A stretch of 42,486 bases of DNA from Candidatus Bipolaricaulota bacterium (GTDB lineage Bacteria; Bipolaricaulota; Bipolaricaulia; RBG-16-55-9; DRXL01). The stretch spans positions 1 to 42,486 of the forward strand of contig CALLJK010000001.1 in NCBI GenBank assembly GCA_938091745.1. The letters are read 5' to 3'. The notes beneath the pieces are model-generated. The model was not told the origin of the DNA and did not search any database. It worked only from the letters and a program-made list of their open reading frames with translations. The position numbers and the translations under genes are program-made. This document shows positions 39,481 to 42,486 of this stretch, one piece after another (position 1 is the stretch's first letter; each line of letters begins with the position of its first letter).

Positions 39481-42255
39481 TCACATCCCTGCCGTCAGAT
39501 AGACTCGTGGGCTTGGCTCGCCCAGCCCTTGGGCAATCCCTAAGCGCAACGCCCAGCTCACAAAATACCCCGTCGTCAGCGAGAGCCTGATCTCCGTGCC
39601 AAAGCTGATCTTCACATCGTCTATATTGAGTGTTTCTCCGGCAAGGCCGGCCTCGACAAAGACCCCGCCGCGAAGATCATCAAAGAATATGGGCCAATAG
39701 CCCAGCGCGCGCTCGACCGTCGCTAACGGAAATCTATACTCAAGCGACGCAACAAGGGCTTGCTTGCCCTGCTGGACTTTCTCGGCGAAGCCCCGCAACG
39801 CAAACTCTCCCGTGTGACCTCCTAAAGAGAATCCGTCTTCGGCTTTCTCAGCGTCGCTCCAGCCACCGATAAATTTTACACTGAGCGTGTGCGTCTCAAC
39901 GAGCGGGAGTCGAAAGACTTCGCTGAGCGTCACCGTCAGCCGGCGATAGGGCTGAGCGTCGCTGGGGCTTCTCAGCTCGCCCTTCACTGAAAGCGAGAGC
40001 GTATCACGCCACAGATCTGAGCCACGCACGCTCTGATAGCTATACTGTGCTGTATAAGTGTCTTCTGTCCACGGCGCAGGATGGTCCGGCTCTTTCGCGG
40101 GACGATCTGCGTGGCTGTAGCTTGTCCCAAGCCATTGCTCTTGGAAGATGCTCAGCGCCAACGGCATCGCGGCGCTGACTTTCTGAGTTCTCCCGTCGCG
40201 CGTGTCGCTCAGGGAGAGCGAGAGTACGGGCAATATCTGCGCAAGCGCATAGTCAACGAGATAGAACGGTTTGTTTTGCTCGAAGTCCCAGCCTGCGACA
40301 AGCTGATAAGTGTGTCTGCCCAGGACGTCTTGTCCGAAGGTGACAGCCCCGACGGATTTTCCGTCGCTGAAGGGGAGCCAGAGCTTGGGCAGGAGCGACG
40401 GAATCATATCGTAGGGCTTGATGGAAAAGTTTGTCTTTTGAAAGCCGGGCCATTGTGGGGGAGTCTCTTTTGCGATACTGACGGGCTTCCAGCTTTGCGG
40501 GTCGAAGGGCATCAGATAAATGTCGTAACCATCGCTGCTGTAGCTCGTGAACGCGATCTTCGTCCCATCGGGCGAAACAGCGGGATCAAACGCACCCGTG
40601 AGCACATTCGTGACTTTGTAGAACGAGCCGTCGTCGAGCTTGTATGCGTAGATATTCGCAACGCGATACTCGCCCCTATCGGAGCTGAAGAGTAGATACT
40701 GTCCGTCGGGGGAGAAGCTGGGATCGAGGTCTTCGTCTTTATCTTGGGTGATGGGGATAAGCTCCCCTCCCTGTGCCGGGGAGGGGCTGGGGGAGAGGTC
40801 CAGCAGATAGATATCTTGATACCCGCCGCGCCGCCAGAGCGAAAGCGCAAGCGTCTTCCCGTCAGGAGAGACGGCGATAGAATGCACAGTGACGCTGTTG
40901 TCGGAAAACTCTTTGACGGGCGTGATCTTTCCCGATTGGAGATCGAGCTTGGAGATAGCCGTGCTTGCGTCGCGCCCGATGTGATGGGCGAAGTAGATCG
41001 TCCTTCCGTCGGGGGCGAAGACGGCAACATAGGCCCGCACGCCGTGGGTGAGGCGCCGCTCGCTCTTCTTCTCGAGATCGTAGAGATATATGTCACTGAA
41101 GGCGTAATAGAAGCCGTTGAAGTCGAGCTTGGTGTAGAGCACGGAGCGCCCGTCAGGCGCAAACGACGGCAGTTCCGCTGGGCCGAAGAGCATCTCGCGA
41201 TCGTGCTCACCATCAGCGTTTATCATTCTGAGTCCGCTGCGTCCCGGCCCGCTATGACGATAGACGATCTCTTTGCCGTCGGGCGACCATGAGGGCTGAT
41301 TGCTGAGCCAGCCAAGTTGTGATACGCGCACACTCGCCGTGAGACCCTCCTGGATGATCGCTTCGATCTCTGCAGAAAATTTCTGGCGCAGCCAGGCACG
41401 AAAGCCCGCGTAGACCTCATCGGGGGACTTGCCCAAAGCTTTCTTTAAGATCGTGTCGAAGTTGTCGGCAAAGAAGACCAGCGAGAGCGTATTCATCAGG
41501 CTTGCGGAGTTGATGTCGTTGAACTTCTTCATGCTTTCTGGGCCATAGGTCTCTTCGAGGTAGCGCAGGAACCAAGAGCTAAAGTTATAGACGAGCAGGC
41601 CCACCGGCGGCCACGCCGCGCGATTGTAATAGCGCGAGATCTCGTCGAATCTGGGAATCTTATTATCTAAGACCATCTGGCGGACCATCATGATCGTATT
41701 GGCGTCGTTCAAACGTGACTCGCCCAAGTGCTTATATTTTTCGTAGACAGCTAAGCCCTCAATGAACGTGATGGGCTTGGTCATGTTGGGGAGGACAATT
41801 CTGCCGAAGATCGCGCGCAGCAGCGCGTTAACCCCCGTGACGATGTCCAAGTCCATAATATGCACGAGCTCGTGATAGACGAGCGCTCTGAGCCAGCTAT
41901 CTAATCGCACGTTGGCCCAGTCGGCCAGGCGCATCTGTGCCGGGCCGATATAAATAGCATTTTGTGGGATGGGCGTTGCTGAGCCGACAACCGAGTCTAC
42001 AAAGTCAGCGATGACAATGTAGACTCTCTCAGAGGGGACTTTGCCGAACTCTCGCTGAATGATCTCATACGACTCTTCGGCAACGGTCGCGGTCTCGTGG
42101 GCGATGTTCTCTAGGCCCTGATGAAAGACAATGACAAAGTGCGGCGTTTCTAACTGCTGCCAGATGAGCGCTGGATCGAAGATAGTGATCTGAGCATAGC
42201 TCAGGAGAGAGCTGAACGCCAAGAGAGATGCGACAAAGAGAATGCGACGCAGCAT
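39481..42255 (-). CDS. metallopeptidase-like/TolB-propeller/beta-barrel fusion protein
   Basis: A 924-residue exported protein (signal peptide ends LLSYA-Q). Residues about 30-310 form a peptidase-MA-like (gluzincin) domain with HELVH (His128, Glu129, His132) and a downstream FIEG (Glu166) as third zinc ligand. A TolB/PD40 propeller follows (about 320-620: SWSPDGKEIVYRHS, SFAPDGRSVLYTK, SFSPDGQYLLFSSDRG). The last 280 residues are amphipathic strands like surface-antigen/BamA-type barrels (GGHTGEFALRGF, LEYRFPLATVERALG). It is thus probably an outer-membrane protein with a periplasmic peptidase and propeller. AAAGGAGG precedes ATG 42255. An in-frame repeat remnant lies at residues about 485-498. 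It is probably the active paralogue of 31117-33192. Confidence 0.88.
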   Translation of the reverse strand: MLRRILFVASLLAFSSLLSYAQITIFDPALIWQQLETPHFVIVFHQGLENIAHETATVAEESYEIIQREFGKVPSERVYIVIADFVDSVVGSATPIPQNAIYIGPAQMRLADWANVRLDSWLRALVYHELVHIMDLDIVTGVNALLRAIFGRIVLPNMTKPITFIEGLAVYEKYKHLGESRLNDANTIMMVRQMVLDNKIPRFDEISRYYNRAAWPPVGLLVYNFSSWFLRYLEETYGPESMKKFNDINSASLMNTLSLVFFADNFDTILKKALGKSPDEVYAGFRAWLRQKFSAEIEAIIQEGLTASVRVSQLGWLSNQPSWSPDGKEIVYRHSGPGRSGLRMINADGEHDREMLFGPAELPSFAPDGRSVLYTKLDFNGFYYAFSDIYLYDLEKKSERRLTHGVRAYVAVFAPDGRTIYFAHHIGRDASTAISKLDLQSGKITPVKEFSDNSVTVHSIAVSPDGKTLALSLWRRGGYQDIYLLDLSPSPSPAQGGELIPITQDKDEDLDPSFSPDGQYLLFSSDRGEYRVANIYAYKLDDGSFYKVTNVLTGAFDPAVSPDGTKIAFTSYSSDGYDIYLMPFDPQSWKPVSIAKETPPQWPGFQKTNFSIKPYDMIPSLLPKLWLPFSDGKSVGAVTFGQDVLGRHTYQLVAGWDFEQNKPFYLVDYALAQILPVLSLSLSDTRDGRTQKVSAAMPLALSIFQEQWLGTSYSHADRPAKEPDHPAPWTEDTYTAQYSYQSVRGSDLWRDTLSLSVKGELRSPSDAQPYRRLTVTLSEVFRLPLVETHTLSVKFIGGWSDAEKAEDGFSLGGHTGEFALRGFAEKVQQGKQALVASLEYRFPLATVERALGYWPIFFDDLRGGVFVEAGLAGETLNIDDVKISFGTEIRLSLTTGYFVSWALRLGIAQGLGEPSPRVYLTAGM
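40762..40800. repeat. GC-rich nested-palindrome repeat, copy 9 (shortened, in frame)
   Basis: Read on the minus strand: GACCTCTCCCCC arm, then one hairpin (CCCCTCCCCG / CAGGGAGGGG), after which the rest of the element is missing. It sits after IYLLDLSP, the same propeller position as copy 7 in the paralogous gene. Confidence 0.85.
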
Positions 42256-42267
42256 GACGAGCCTCCT

Positions 42268-42486
42268 TTAGAAGTTAAAGAGAAAGTGAAACTGCCCGTC
42301 GCGAGTGAAGACGAAGTCTGCGCGGGCTTTCACGCCGGGGCCAAACGAGAGCAACGCGCTCATGCCCCACGAGAGCTGGTTCCGCCAGATGAGTTTGCCC
42401 TCGCCTTGCTCATCGCTTGGTAGCTCAGTCTTTCCAGCACTGGCGACTTGGAGAAAGACAGCCCCCTGCACAAGAAGCTCCAGCGA
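42268..42486 (-). CDS. C-terminal end of an outer-membrane barrel-like protein, cut by the window edge
   Basis: The frame is open to the window edge and only the last 72 residues are seen. They form amphipathic strands (LIWRNQLSWGMSALLSFGP, ADFVFTRDGQFHFLFNF) and end in Phe, with aromatic residues at alternate positions from the end, the pattern recognised by the outer-membrane barrel assembly machinery. Twelve bases separate its stop from the ATG of the metallopeptidase-like gene, so it is the upstream member of that operon. It may be a further relative of that gene's C-terminal barrel. Confidence 0.7.
   Translation of the reverse strand, partial: SLELLVQGAVFLQVASAGKTELPSDEQGEGKLIWRNQLSWGMSALLSFGPGVKARADFVFTRDGQFHFLFNF

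Overview
The window comes from a bacterium, most likely a diderm (outer-membrane-bearing) and possibly thermophilic, deep-branching lineage. The bacterial evidence is a bacterial ribosomal protein L28 (23046-23234), a bacterial-type TsaD, Dpp/Opp ABC transporters and clear TTGACA/TATAAT-like promoters. Three proteins look like outer-membrane beta-barrels (C-terminal Phe at 24879 and 42268, and a surface-antigen-like barrel at the end of the 39481-42255 gene). Two genes are of a kind usually found in Archaea: the bifunctional fructose-1,6-bisphosphate aldolase/phosphatase (2878-3978) and tRNA pseudouridine synthase Pus10 (5869-7176). A phylum such as Acetothermia/Bipolaricaulota would fit, but that is a guess from gene content only.

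Layout. 1-5885 (+): exported or cytosolic amidohydrolase, long-form sugar-nucleotidyltransferase, FBP aldolase/phosphatase, a cluster of small hairpins, a DUF2283 protein, Hpt and TsaD. Pus10 lies convergently on the other strand and overlaps the end of tsaD. 7255-10597 (+): a DUF4015 putative glycosyl-hydrolase-like protein and two exported proteins of unknown function, closed by a bidirectional terminator. 22982-10653 (-): a nine-gene peptide/oligosaccharide-type ABC transporter operon with two solute-binding proteins, two permease pairs, one ATPase pair and one small membrane protein. 23234-23046 (-): rpmB. 23401-31115 (+): a surface operon of a barrel-like protein, an 1859-residue DUF11-repeat protein with two C-terminal sorting-like modules, and a lipoprotein, behind a promoter with a nine-C tract in its spacer. 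33192-31117 (-): a TolB-propeller protein with a dead peptidase domain. 33304-35516 (+): a secreted protein and a subtilisin-like protease. 42486-35517 (-): the end of a barrel protein, a TolB-propeller metallopeptidase-like barrel protein and two parallel beta-helix proteins.

Running through all of this is a dispersed family of GC-rich nested-palindrome repeats, nine copies in 42 kb. Six are read in frame inside proteins, one forms the C-termini of two convergent genes, and two sit exactly between a solute-binding-protein gene and its permease gene. This repeat family, the circularly permuted solute-binding protein, the bacterial Pus10, and the poly-C promoter are the most unusual things in the window. 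Genes are very tightly packed: no gene-free stretch exceeds 300 bases. No tRNA, rRNA, CRISPR array, transposase or phage gene was seen.
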